From Rheum nobile (Eukaryota; Streptophyta; Magnoliopsida; Caryophyllales; Polygonaceae), in contig WOAB01000524.1 in NCBI GenBank assembly GCA_027886185.1, positions 10,186,001 to 10,250,000 on the forward strand: DNA of 64,000 nt, written 5' to 3'. Positions 22,759 through 33,364 of this stretch are shown piece by piece. Made by a program: the position numbers and the translations under genes. The notes under the pieces were generated by a model that was not told where the DNA came from, did no database searches, and saw only the letters and a program-made list of their open reading frames with translations. Positions within the stretch are counted from its first letter, which is position 1, and the number at the start of each line of letters is the position of its first letter.

Positions 22759-22815
22759 TGCAAGAGAGAGTATCATGTAGGTTGTCTTCGGGACTCTAGC
22801 ATGCAGGATTTGAAG
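22759..22815 (+). pseudogene. TDBD-PHD gene, PHD exon a
   Basis: Between an AG acceptor (TTCCAG) and a GTGAGT donor lies CKREYHVGCLRDSSMQDLK, matching the middle of the PHD finger of IDM1-like proteins (C-x4-YHxxCL). Open and in phase with the next block. Confidence 0.75.
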
Positions 22816-22890
22816 GTGAGTTTACTTGTTGGCTTAACACAATTTATCATATCTTTGTATATATTAAATTCTTATCCTCAATTTGTTAAG

Positions 22891-23125
22891 GAGTTACCAC
22901 AAGGGAACTGGTACTACTGTCATGGATGCGACAAGATTAGTTGGACTCTTCAGTAGTTGATAGAGGAGGGTGGGCGGCAGATTCTAGATTCCCTTCTGAG
23001 CACTATAGTGGCAAAGCATGCAGCAAAAGATTCCAATGATGTCAAACTTGATGTAGATGGCGGCTGTTGAGTGGAAAAATGTCTCTGTTGAGCAGTTGTT
23101 CTGAGATGCCATTTCCATTTTCCAT
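22891..23125 (+). pseudogene. TDBD-PHD gene, PHD exon b and following region
   Basis: It encodes ELPQGNWYYCHGCDKI, the last zinc ligands of the PHD finger, then an in-frame TAG near 22954, then the conserved helix region (ILDSLLSTIVAKH). A frame shift precedes WRLLSGK, a motif that in this family leads to the acetyltransferase domain. The block ends at a likely donor, CCAT before GTAAGT. No later exon was recognised. Confidence 0.7.
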
Positions 23126-23852
23126 GTAAGTCTTGTTGAAACTTAAACTTCAATAAATAAATTAGAAATTAAAAGAGATTCATGCATAACAAATAAGTAA
23201 TTGAAGTGGAGTTTCAACATGTAGATGTTATACAAGATTAAGTATTGATGTTTTATTTTTTAAATGTAAGCCATTGAATTCAAGCTTTAAGTTTGTTGGA
23301 TTTCTACGTTGGAATCATGTTCTAGAAGTTTATAAAAGGCTATGTAATTCAAGAGAAATAGTAAGGAGAAAAACAACAAAGAATAACAAACAAGTGTTTT
23401 TTGTTAAACAAGTGTTATAATTTTTGACATTCAAATCGATCTCGGAACACCCAAATTGTTGGGGCTAAGGCTGTTAGATGGATTAGGCCGTCTTTGTAGT
23501 AGTGATACAAGCAAAAACATCCGCATATACAAGCAAAAACTTATGCACTTTTTGAATTTCATACACATATAAGCAAAAAAATTTGCATTTGTCAAATGTG
23601 CACAAATTCACGCTCACACAGTAAAAAACTTATACACATGCAAGCAAAAACTGTGCACATTTTAAAGTTAGGGCCCATTAAGGAGTTTTACCTACTTAAA
23701 TAGGTATTTAAGGTTCTAATAAGACCTAACTTTCTATTCTAATTCTCATTCATTCTACAATTTGGCTGCCTTCATTGAATCCTATGAATGCCTGAATTGA
23801 CTTGAGCGTCGAAAGGGCTTAGGGGAGATTCGGCCCTCCCATTGACTCGTTT
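23126..23852. other. intergenic remnants with TGCACA words and an LTR-like end
   Basis: No gene. 23500-23660 holds degenerate AAGCAAAAACTTATGCACA words like the right half of the foldback element in intron 1. 23670-23852 resembles the end of an unidentified LTR (CTTGAGCGTCGAAAGGG). Both are fragments without recognisable ends. Confidence 0.4.
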
Positions 23853-24116
23853 AAGGATGGGCAATCGGACCGGACCGGACACGTACGCTCTGGTCCGGCG
23901 AACTGTAAAAATTTTAATGTATGGACCGTGGACCGGACCGATACGGTTCGGATCGAGAAGACCGGATTTCATAATTTTTGACATTTAAATTGTTTGATTA
24001 CGGTCCGGATCGTAAAAATTACGGATCGGACCAAAAAAATTACGCCAAAAAATGTTTTAAACCTTTTTTAAAATTTTTATGGTCCAGACCGGACCGTAAG
24101 ACCGGAATTGTAAGAG
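23853..24116. mobile_element. hAT-like fragment with CGGTCCGG repeats
   Basis: It starts near AAGGATGGGCAATCGGACCGG and is studded with GGTCCGG/CCGGACC words, like the hAT MITE at 15368-15797. A matching inverted end and target duplication were not found, so it may be truncated. Confidence 0.45.
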
Positions 24117-24615
24117 AAAAAGTGTATAGTGATTTTAAACAATTACCTTAATAATTCTTGGTATAAAAATAACTCAATACTTTTATTACCTTATTCCGAG
24201 CAACTCAATTTTGAAATCTTAACATTGTCAACAAAATCACATTTAATAAGCTTAACAATCTCTTTAGTAATATTAAGATAAAGTCAAATCGATAAAGATA
24301 TAGATAAGGGATCATATGCGGATGTGTCTTAAAGTGTAAAATATGGATGCGTGTGAAGTGTTAGATCAAACGCATCCGACGGCCAGATTCACTCCCGCTC
24401 CATTTAAATGCTTTTAATAAAATAGGGATATTTTGGTAATCTTGTGCGCTACTGGGCTAGGAAGCGGGGAAAGGACCTTCAATCCAAACATAATAGCTCT
24501 CTTCTTCCTCTCTTCCAACAATTCCCGGCCCGTCTCCCCTCGTCGGCGGCAAAGCCACCGCCCCGCCCTCCAAACCACCACTTGCAAGCTCGGCTCCAGA
24601 CACTAGTCATCTTCC

Positions 24616-24723
24616 ATGGTTGTCGCCTATGTTGTTGAGATGTTCCGCATTTTGTCCTTCATCCACGATGACATCCCTTGGGTGGTAGACAATTCAGTGG
24701 CCCTTGGAGCCTCCCCAACAACA
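24616..24723 (+). pseudogene. polyprenyl diphosphate synthase-like fragment
   Basis: Open segment with VEMFRILSFIHDDIPWVVDN, resembling the first Asp-rich region of plant geranyl(geranyl) diphosphate synthases (EMIH-x3-LIHDD-x2-P-x-MDN). Only one short block is visible, ending at a TAG. An inverted 17-bp repeat (TGTCGCCTATGTTGTTG at 24621-24637 and its complement at 24714-24730) brackets it, suggesting rearrangement. Probably a captured exon piece; the family match is weak because it is so short. Confidence 0.35.
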
Positions 24724-24973
24724 TAGGCGACACAATTCAGTGGCTTACTTGGTTGCGTTTACCTCACAAGTGAACTTACCTTGCTTCTGGAAAGAGGTGG
24801 TGTCATCCTTCCAATTCAGGGTATTCTCCTACTAATTATATAGCTTCACATATGTAGTTTTAACGACTCTCCTTTTCCATTTGCATATGTACGTTTGAGA
24901 AACATTTTTTAATTTCTTTTCTAGTGTATGAATTTGACCAATTGCTGGTCTTGTTTTGAACAGGCTGTTCCTG

Positions 24974-25788
24974 GGTAGGTGTAAAGTGAGTATCTGCACA
25001 TAACTTCCAATGGTATGAATCCTCGAGCCCAAATTTAGTTACTAATTAAATTAAGTATATATTTATTTAAGTATTACCAACTTGTTCCGTTGGTAAATGT
25101 TTGTTTAAAAACAAACCAATCATTTCGTGTTTGAGCCCTGCCCTCTCACCCCTACTTTTTCCATTGCTTTTTATAAAATAATTTTTTTTCTTGTTTTGAC
25201 CAAGAGTAAAATTAATTTTTTTATATTTTTTTATCATAAATGAAATAAGCTCTATAAATATATGAACTTGAAGCATAATAAAGAAACTTCTAGGGCCTAC
25301 CCTGTTCTTACATAATAAAAATTTGAAAATAATTTTAGTCTATGGGCGTTTATTATTGAAAACCCTCTTTCATTTTACCCACATTCTCCAATTATTCATA
25401 TTTTTATTATTATGATATTTCTTACATGCATTTTAAATGCATGATAAACTAATAAAATTCATTTTGTATAAATAAAAGTTAGTTCTAATTTCTTCCTCTA
25501 ACTTTTTTTTTGGTAAAAACACTCTAATTCATATATGGTGTAGCATAATTTCACTTGATGACAATTATTTTCAAATTGAGTATTTAATATATCACATCAT
25601 GTAATAAAAGTTGATAAATTTAATAAATTAACAAAAATTGATTGAGTTTATCATATACAAATTGCTCGATAATTCTTAATTGTCATTAAAGCCTCATCTT
25701 AATATAATTTAATATAGAGTAATTTTTATTTATCATTAAGGCCTTATCTTAATATAATAAGAGGGCCTCTAAATTTAATTGGACGAGC
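24974..25788 (+). repeat. left inverted-repeat arm
   Basis: Pairs with 27975-28808. The best-preserved parts are near 25060-25160 and 25540-25788. It contains a tRNA-like segment near 25077-25140. Confidence 0.6.
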
Positions 25789-25849
25789 ATGGTTTTGAAT
25801 AGAGAGATTTCCTTGTTGTCATTTGGTATCACTCACAAATTCAGAAGAA

Positions 25850-26570
25850 AGGTTTTTGTTATTTATTTCATGGACTTGCAAATCTGGTATTCAATCTTCA
25901 TGTTAATATTTGGGGATTGCATTGGATTGTTTTCCCATTTGGGTGAGATTCGAAACACTGGGCAACTTAATTAGGCTGGGGTTTTAGTTTTTCGCTGGGG
26001 TTCAACTTGATGCCAAAAATACAGCTTGCAACTTAGCCAGTAATGACCTTGGAAAACGAGCTCAAGGATGCCGTAAAAATGTTTAAACTTCAATATGGGC
26101 TTGAGCAACCTTACAAGAAGATAGAATCTAGTCAGGAAGAGGCAATCTGGTTTGCTCTTATATGGAATGAAATCATTATAAGTATGAGGGAAAGGCATAT
26201 AATCAGTGATATGGAATTGGAGCTTCTAGACTTCCACAGATTGCTTGGGGCATCAGAGTTCTTCATTGGCCATGTGTTCTCCTTTGCAACGAGCTTTTGG
26301 TTTCAATCCGCCAGGCAAATGAGATGACAGATACCTTTGATAGGTGCATTTGGCACAAGATGTGCAAGAATGACTATAGGAGGTGTGCTATTATAGAAGC
26401 TTACGATAGCATTATATTCCTGCTTTAAAACATTTTCAAAGTTGGCACCGATGAATATTATATTATCTTCAACTTCTTCCTAAAGATGGATAATCAGTTT
26501 ACGTACTCTGGGAAAATTCACTTAGGTATACAATCTAAAAGTGCTATCTAAATTTCACGAGAAGCAACTA
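25850..26570 (+). pseudogene. captured callose synthase (glucan synthase-like) fragment
   Basis: In order, three frames encode VIYFMDLQIWYSIF and GLFSHLGEIRN (25850-25970), FKLQYGLEQPYKKIESSQEE with FALIWNEII (26080-26190), and KMCKNDYRRCAIIEAYDSI (26356-26415). These match consecutive segments of plant callose synthases, just before the glucan synthase catalytic domain, in the CALS11/12-like group as far as I can judge. Frame changes, stops and missing pieces make it non-functional. It sits between long inverted repeats, so it was probably copied from a host gene by a DNA transposon. Confidence 0.75.
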
Positions 26571-26689
26571 GCTCTTATCCACTTGAAGATCAAATAAAAT
26601 TAAATAAAACATGAACTGTAAGGGGACTAAATATGAAAAACAACACGCCACATTTTAACCTATATTACAAAGAGAAAGGTAAAACAAAA

Positions 26690-27930
26690 CAAATGTCTTA
26701 AGAAAAATAAAGGTTCACTACAGGTTCATACGTGATACACTAAAGATTCATACATAATTAAAGAAAGGTTCACATTAAAAAAAAATTCCAAGATCATGAG
26801 TTCATCTTTTAGCTAGCTATGTCACTAAAGGTTCATACATGATATAAAAAAGGTTCACATTAAAAACTTCCAGGATCATGAGTTCATTTTTTCGGTATCT
26901 ATGTGCATGTAAGGTTCATACGTAATACACTAAAGCTTCATATATAATAAAAGAAAGGTTCACATTATAAAAATATAGGATCATGAGTTCATCTTTTTAG
27001 CTAGCTATATTTGAGGTTCATTAGATTTGATGTTCACTAGAGTTCATACGTAATGCACTAAAAATTCATACATTCAAATTTGGGTTCATAAGTTTCTTAA
27101 CCTCTATAGTATAAGGTTAATTTATAAACCTTTAGTATTAAGTTTGTGAACCTCTAGTATAATATATATGAACCTAGATACATTACTGCATTTTTACTAA
27201 CACATTGTCAACCTACGTACAAGTTTGTTAACCTTTAGCATAAGGTTTGTGAACCTTAGTATAAAGTTAGTTTTTAAACCTCTAGTATAAAGTTTGTGAA
27301 CCTCTAGTATAAAATTTATGAACCTCTAGTATAATATGTATGAACCTAGGTATATTAGTGCATTTTAATAACGCATTGTCAACCTAAGTATAAGTTTGCT
27401 AACCTATAGCATAAGGTTTGTGAACCTTAGTATAAAGTTAGTTTGTAAATCTCTTGTATAAACTTTGTGAACCTTTAGTATAATATTGGTGAACTTGTAG
27501 TTTAAAGTTTGTAAACCTCTTAAATAAAGTTTGCAAGCCTCTAGTATAAACTTTGTGAACCTCTACTATAAAGTTTGTGAACATGTATAAATTTTGTGAA
27601 CCCCTTGTGTAAACTTTGTGAACCTCAAGTATAAAGTTTGTGAACTTGTAGAAGTTTTGTGAACCTCTTATATAAAGTTTGTGAAGCTCTAATATAAAGT
27701 TTGCGAACTTGTATAAATTTTGTTAACCTCTTGTATAAAGTTCGTGAACTTGTAGTAGTTTTGTGAACCTCTTCTGTAAAGTTTGTGAACCTCTAATATA
27801 AAGTTTGTGAACTTGTATAAATTTTGTGAACCTCTTGTATAAAGTTTGAGAACTTGTAGAAGTTTTGTAAACCTCTTGTGTAAAGTTTGTGAACCTCTAA
27901 TATAAAGTTTGCGAACCTTTAGTGAAAATT
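26690..27930. repeat. array of GGTTCATA / TATGAACC words
   Basis: From about 26700 to 27080 the words read GGTTCATAC/GGTTCACA. From about 27100 to 27930 they read in the opposite sense, mainly GTTTGTGAACCTCTAGTATAAA with a ~22-bp period. More than 40 units are visible. Chance reading frames across the array are not genes. Confidence 0.75.
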
Positions 27931-27974
27931 GTTGCATAAACACTTTATGAAATTCATTCTTCTAAGATAAAGGA

Positions 27975-28808
27975 CAGGGCCATCCAATCAAATTTAGAGG
28001 CCCTGTTATTATATTAAGACAAGGCCTTAATAATGAATAAAAATTACTCTATATTAAAATATATTAAGATGAGGCTTTAATGATAAATAAGAATTATTAA
28101 ATTTAAAAATTATCGAGCAATTTGTACATGATAAACTCATTCAATTTTTTTAATTTATTAAATTAATCAATTTTTATGATATGATGGGATATATTAAATA
28201 CTCAATTTGAAAATAATTATCGTCAAGTGAAATTGTGTTACACCATATATGAATTAGAGTGTTTTTTTTTACCAAAATAAAGTTAGAGGAAGAAATTAGA
28301 ACTAACTTTAATTTGTATAACGCATTTAAAATGCATGTAAGAAATAATATAATAATAAAATATGAGAAATTGGAGAATGTGGCCGGGTAAAATGAAAGAG
28401 GGTTTCCCATAATAAACGTCTACATAGACCAAACTTATTTTGAATTTTTATTATGCAAGAATAGGGTTGGCCCTAAAAGTTTCTTTATTATGCTTCACAT
28501 TCATATATATATTGAGATTGTTTTATTTTCTTATAAAAAAATATTAGATACATTAATTTACTCTTGCTCGAAACAAGAAAAAAAAAATCAAAAAAAAGCA
28601 ATGGGAAAACTAGGGGTGAGGGGGCAGGGTTTGAACAAGAATGATTGGTTTATTTTCAAACAAACATTTACCAATGGGGCAAGTTGGTAATACTTACAAA
28701 AATATACACTTAATTCAATTAGTAATTAACCATACTTGGGCCGGAGGCCCCGTACCATTGGAGGCTCTGTGCATGTGCTCACTTTGCAGTTTGCACCTAC
28801 ATAGGGTC
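27975..28808 (-). repeat. right inverted-repeat arm
   Basis: Reverse complement of 24974-25788 with scattered differences. The minus-strand tRNA-like segment is near 28610-28700. Confidence 0.6.
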
Positions 28809-28927
28809 GGGGGTCTGATAAAGGATAGCAAGTTTCCATGTTTGTAAGTGGTAACTACACTTGCCTAAGATCAAGGATAGCAAGTTTCCATGTTTCCAAA
28901 TAAGTTAACGATTTTTCTAATCTATGT

Positions 28928-29074
28928 CTAAGGGCATAGGTTAAGAGTCCACATATAGCAAGATTTTATTAGATTTTAATTATTTAGGATTTTTTTAATA
29001 CCTTTTAAAAGGGTTTACCATTTCCTATATAGGGTTTAGTTTTCTAAATCGAAATCCTTAACCTATGCCCTTAG
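28928..29074. mobile_element. small MITE with perfect 18-bp inverted ends
   Basis: CTAAGGGCATAGGTTAAG (28928-28945) and its exact reverse complement (29057-29074) bracket an AT-rich core. If the outer TA is the duplication, a Tc1/mariner origin is possible. Family not certain. Confidence 0.6.
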
Positions 29075-29099
29075 GGCATAAGTTAGACAAACCGATAAG

Positions 29100-29342
29100 T
29101 TAAAACAATAAGCCCCGTGAATTCCTTTTTTTTTTAAAAAATAGTTCCACACACATTACTCGTTCATTTACCATTTGCTCAATCAAAAGCTTACTTACAT
29201 AAGAAGGGAGGGAAGAATCCCAAAACTTGAGACCATACGACCCTAAATTACATCGTGCTAATTCGTGGGCTACATTGTTAATTTGTTTTTCTAGAGACAT
29301 GTAACCACCTAAAACTGGACATAATTCAACTAGATACACCAC
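29100..29342 (-). pseudogene. RNase H-like C-terminal fragment (LINE-type)
   Basis: Minus-strand reading with INNVAHELARCNLGSYGLKFW resembles the C-terminal end of the RNase H-like domain found in plant LINEs and related orphan proteins. The catalytic part is absent. The adjoining minus-strand sequence to 29585 is open but not recognised. Confidence 0.45.
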
Positions 29343-30924
29343 ATATTTTCACTAAAATCTAATGACAAGAGACCGTTTAGCTACATTGTTCAAAGTGTTT
29401 TTTCTGAAATAAGATCCTAAAAATGCTTGAGCTCCTAAACTTTGTCTAGTGGACAACACCATATTTAGTAGCATGAGCTGATGATGGAGCATGCCTTCCT
29501 TGTGCTTGACTTGAAGATGGTGCCTAACCCTGACGTCCATATCCGTTCTCGTACCCTTTTCTGTTGGCAACAGGATGAGGATCATCTTGGACCATGTCCT
29601 TAGACAAACACAAAAAAGTTAAGACAGAGAAACAAATAGAGAAAAAGAGTTCCTAGCTAATCTCTTTAGCCGTTGGTTTTCCCCACATTGCTGTTATATA
29701 ATGTCAATCTTCCTTGACAAGTACAACATCAGCCATTAGGTATGGATGATATTATTAGCGACAGTTGATTCTAGCTTGTATGCAATAGTTGAGGTTACTT
29801 TTCACATCATACCAACTTTTTTTGTTTATAGATATATCCGTCAATTCAGAACATGTTCTAAGTATCAATAAGCTTGAAGTTGCTATTTGGTACTTGAGGA
29901 GACAATAGCTAGAAAATAATTCTTCTTTAGAGGAGCACGATTGAGCTAGAATATATTGCCTTGATTTAACAAGGAATTGTCCATACAACTCTCACCATTG
30001 CAATATTAAGAGACTCTGGACATCTTATGTCATACATTTACAAGTGTCACTATCAGCAATATCTAACTATATATCCTCTAAGAAGACAAGCATTTTGTAA
30101 GGTGTCATATGATATATGAACAATCAAACACCAATAATTAACCCTTAACATGTTCAATTGAACCCAACTTTATTCCCAACAATAGCCTCTCAAAACAAAG
30201 ATCCAAAGTTCTTCAAGCATTGCATCCAGAACCACAAATAAACGAATTTACAGATTTATATAGGAATCCCTCACACATTAAGAAATTCTACAAAAGTACT
30301 TTCTTCAAAGACACAATAAAAACATAGAGTATGATTGAAAGCAGGGGAGATAGAGGGCACCTCTTGCCGTTGATTGGGCGCCGGCGAACAGAATCGTTGG
30401 CGACTATGCCTTCGAGACGCTCCGTGATTAATGTTGAGTAGCCTACTCCAAACGATCAGCATACATTTGGTAAGAGACTGTAGCTTCAATTCTAGATTCT
30501 TAAGTACGTAAACCTTAACCCTAGAAATCTGGCTGAGAAGGGTATCTCGAAATTCAGTTCAACTTGAAGGTCTTTGCAATGTTGTAATGGCCACCGTCGA
30601 AGATCAAGAGCTCCTCGTCATCGTTGTCATCCAGGAGAAGAGCTCCTCGTCATCGTCGTCATCGTCGTCATCCAAGAGAGCGAGCAGATTGTGATCGTAG
30701 GAGAGAGATGAAAGAAATGGCGTTAGGGAAAGAAATCAGGGTGTAGTTGTAATTTTGTATTGGTTTATATGAAAATTACAAAAAATGCCATCAAGAGAAG
30801 AATTTGGGTGCGCGCGTGTAATATATGCATTTAGTGAGCTCGCGATTTGGACCGTCTGTGAAACACATCAAACAGTCCATACCCATCTGCATTTTACACC
30901 TTATGGTCTGTCCGCATGGGAGCC
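29343..30924. other. right part of Mutator-like composite 1, no clear gene
   Basis: Short open segments on the minus strand without recognisable domains. A (GATGAC)n-type simple repeat at 30610-30680 and a G/C-richer block at 30350-30430 look like remains of a captured 5' exon, but I could not identify a gene. The right inverted end is at about 30850-30924. Confidence 0.4.
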
Positions 30925-30949
30925 TGCCTCAAAAGATGTATAAATAATA

Positions 30950-31207
30950 CTCTCTCCGTCCCTTTATTTTGTTCCTATTTCGTTTTTGTATACTATTCAT
31001 AGTTGAAGAGAATTTTTGAGATTTCTTCTAATATATAAGAAAAACATAGTCATGTGAGATCTTGTTTGAATCGTCTTCACGATTACTTTGATAATATCAA
31101 AAAATTATAATTTTTATCAATATGTAATTAGAGATATTAACGATATAAAACTCGTCTCGGTAAGTATATTGAGTTAAAATGGGAACGAAATAAAGGGACA
31201 GATGGAG
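30950..31207. mobile_element. Stowaway-type MITE
   Basis: 258 bp with terminal inverted repeats CTCTCTCCGTCCCTTTATTT and (reverse) CTCCATCTGTCCCTTTATTT and a TA target duplication (30948-30949, 31208-31209). The CTCC-TCCGTCCC end is the hallmark of Stowaway (Tc1/mariner) MITEs. Confidence 0.85.
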
Positions 31208-31329
31208 TATGAATCTCTATGGATGAAGAAACTTAATTTTTATACATGTTTACAAATTAGTTTGGAAAAATGTTTTATTTATAAAATAAGAGAAAACTAG
31301 ACACAAACTAAGGAAAATAATTACATTTT

Positions 31330-32119
31330 GTGATTGGATGCTTAATGTATGCCATGACGAGCACAAGGCCGAATATTGCTTATACGGTAGGCAAGTTGAG
31401 TAGATACACTAGTAATCCTAGTACTCATCATTGGCAAGCAATAAGGCGGGTACTCAAGTACTTAAAGGGAACCGTGAATTATGGTTTGTCATATGTCGGA
31501 TTTCCTTCGGTTTTAGAAGGGTATTCGGATGCGAGTTGGATCACTAACATAGAAGATCATTCTTCTACTAGTGGTTGGGTATTCTTGCTTGGGGGAGGTG
31601 CCATTTCATGGGCTTCTAAGAAGCAAACTTGCATTACAAGTTCGACTATGAAATCGGAATTTGTAGCTTTGGCCGCTGTCGGTAGAGAGGCGGAATGGCT
31701 AAGGAACTTAGTCTACGAGATTCCTTTGTGGCCGAAACCGGTGTCACCCATTTCTATCCATTGTGATAGTCAAGCTACTTTGGCTATGGCTTATAGCCAA
31801 GTGTATAATGGTAAGTCACGACACCTGGGCGTTAAACATAGCGCGGTACGTGAGTTGATCACTCATGGGGTGATTACTATTGAGTTTGTTCGGTCTCAAC
31901 AAAATTTGGCGGACTACTTGACAAAGGGGTTAGCCAGGGACTTGGTAATCAAGTCGGCTATCGGGATGGGTTTAAAGCCCGTTTAAAATCTCTAATGGTA
32001 GGACACCCAATTCCCCTCTAATATGACATTAGAGGCTGGATTCAATGTGGAAAGCCTACACTTAAAGTTTGGAGCACATGTTCATACTTCATCCCAAGGT
32101 ATGTGCTCGGACCTGCCAA
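31330..32119 (+). pseudogene. copia RT/RNase H 3' fragment, inverted copy
   Basis: It begins abruptly inside the end of the reverse transcriptase (MIGCLMYAMTSTRPNIAYTV) and runs through RNase H (SDASWITNIEDHSSTSGWVF, then HCDSQATLAMA, ADYLTKGL) to a stop at 31986, then ~130 bp of 3' noncoding copia sequence. It is nearly identical to the minus-strand copy 33746-34535 but on the opposite strand. The frame is intact for 218 codons. The pair forms a 790-bp inverted repeat with a 1.6-kb spacer. Confidence 0.8.
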
Positions 32120-32586
32120 ATACTCTATCGTGCAAATCCATTTCACATTTTGCATATATAGTGTTTTGGTTAGATTTTTCTACAAATATATTTTATTTTA
32201 GACCATTTTTTCATGGATAGAATATATAGACTGGGGATCACGTATAAACCTTGTTTACTGAAAGAAGTACGAAGCGCTTTAGACCGTGAGATTGAGCTCA
32301 TCCAACGGACAAAATACAACCAAATTTAATAAAAGCGAGGGTGTTTTAGTAATTTGTGTGTTTAAAGCTTTTGACCCTTCTCCAAGCGTTCTTCCTTTTT
32401 TGTCATCCTTCTCCATTGAAGTTTCATTGTCAATAGCCGCTTCGCTCCCCATTCGAGCTCTTTGCGGGTCTCTTCTCGCTGATGTTTTGAAGACAACCAG
32501 TCCAACCTCCACAAGTGCACTAACCTCAGTTATGTCCTTCAAATGCATGCCTCAAGTTTCAAATTCGATCTCGACAACGACCACTT

Positions 32587-33349
32587 TGTTGTAGAAGGGT
32601 TGCTCGTTGATCAATCTTTGCTTGTCTTGGATATCAATTGAATCGTGTTTTGAACACTTTCCAAAATATATTTTTCGACCCTATACTTGTTGCCTCGGGT
32701 TACACGAAATCTGATCCGGGATAAGACAATCGCACCTCTAATGATTCAGGCAAATCAAAAGAGAACATTTGAAGTTTTCGGTTTTGTTCGATTTGAGAGA
32801 TCGTTATATCTCCGTACCAAATACTTGCCCCAAACCCGCTCTTATATAGAGCATAGGAATTTAGGCAGTTATAAGTGGGTTTAGGAGGTTAAAAAGTAGT
32901 TTTAGCGGTTAAGTTAGTTAAAAACCTGCCAAAAACTGCCAAAACTCCCTTACCGGCAAGCCGCACAGTTTGTGACAAACCGTGCCACAAACCGTGCGGC
33001 TTTACAGAAGCCAGATTCGGCGCTCCGGGGCACTGCACGGTTTGTGACAAACCGTGCCACAAACTGTGCGGCTTTACAGAAGCCAAAACTGGCTTCTGTT
33101 CTGCCCTAGCACGGTCTGTGCCCATGTGCACGGTTTGTCACAAACCGTGCACACCCCTTAGCACCCCGAAAACACCTTCTCGGTGTCCGCCTCTTGAACC
33201 CCGACACGTTTCGTAACTCCGAGTCCTAATCCACGCACACGAGTGTGCACTCCGCACTCCCGAACCTCGTTATGCGCCAAACAAACTCCTTAAGTCTTTG
33301 AGCGAATCCCGACTACACTAAATGGCCGATGACACTAAAATCACCAACA
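32587..33349 (-). repeat. 3' LTR of the minus-strand copia
   Basis: 763 bp, from TGTTGTAGAAGG to AATCACCAACA on the plus strand. It contains three near-perfect hairpins built from GCACGGTTTGT/ACAAACCGTGC (32961-32999, 33035-33071, 33126-33152). Confidence 0.85.
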
Positions 33350-33364
33350 TTCCTCCCCCATTTT
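33350..33364 (-). other. polypurine tract of the minus-strand copia
   Basis: On the minus strand AAAATGGGGGAGGAA lies directly before the 3' LTR, the expected plus-strand primer site. Confidence 0.65.

Larger units (their letters stand above)
12655..23125 (+). pseudogene. dismembered TDBD-PHD gene (IDM1-like family), whole span
   Basis: Five exon blocks in one orientation and in the right order encode parts of a plant nuclear protein with a TPL-binding domain (TDBD) followed by a PHD finger; full family members usually end in an acetyltransferase (GNAT) domain. Blocks: 12655-13089, 15086-15180, 15285-15874 (interrupted), 22759-22815 and 22891-23125. Introns hold a foldback element and a 6.7-kb copia element, and a hAT MITE splits exon 3. 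Frameshifts or stops occur in several blocks. No acetyltransferase part was found. I infer one ancestral gene that is now dead, because order, strand and intron phases fit. Confidence 0.7.
24974..28808. mobile_element. long-inverted-repeat element carrying a callose synthase fragment
   Basis: About 815 bp at the left (24974-25788) reappears in reverse at 27975-28808, with the same order of landmarks: a tRNA-like segment with ACCAACTTG and TTGGTAAATG, an AT-rich middle, and GGCCTTATCTTAATATAATAA. The interior (25789-27974) holds a fragment of a callose synthase gene and an array of TATGAACC words. Long inverted repeats plus captured exons fit a Pack-MULE-like or foldback element. Ends are approximate and no transposase is present. 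Confidence 0.6.
24308..30924. mobile_element. Mutator-like composite element 1
   Basis: The left end (24308 onward: ATGCGGATGTGTCTTAAAGTG, then TGTAAAATATGGATG) and the right end read in reverse (from 30924: ATGCGGACAGACCATAAGGTG, then TGTAAAATGCAGATG) are similar over ~75 bp. Between them are gene-fragment-like blocks, a nested long-inverted-repeat structure and a MITE. No transposase is present. The target duplication is unclear. Outer boundaries are approximate. Confidence 0.45.

Noticed and set aside
26690..27930. Repeat array as a CRISPR-like array or a true gene (84-codon minus-strand frame)
   Set aside because: The units are degenerate, spacers are not unique, this is plant nuclear DNA, and the reading frame arises from the ~22-bp period.
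30610..30680. Asp-rich minus-strand segment as an acidic protein exon
   Set aside because: It is a GATGAC simple repeat with stops close by and no partner exon.
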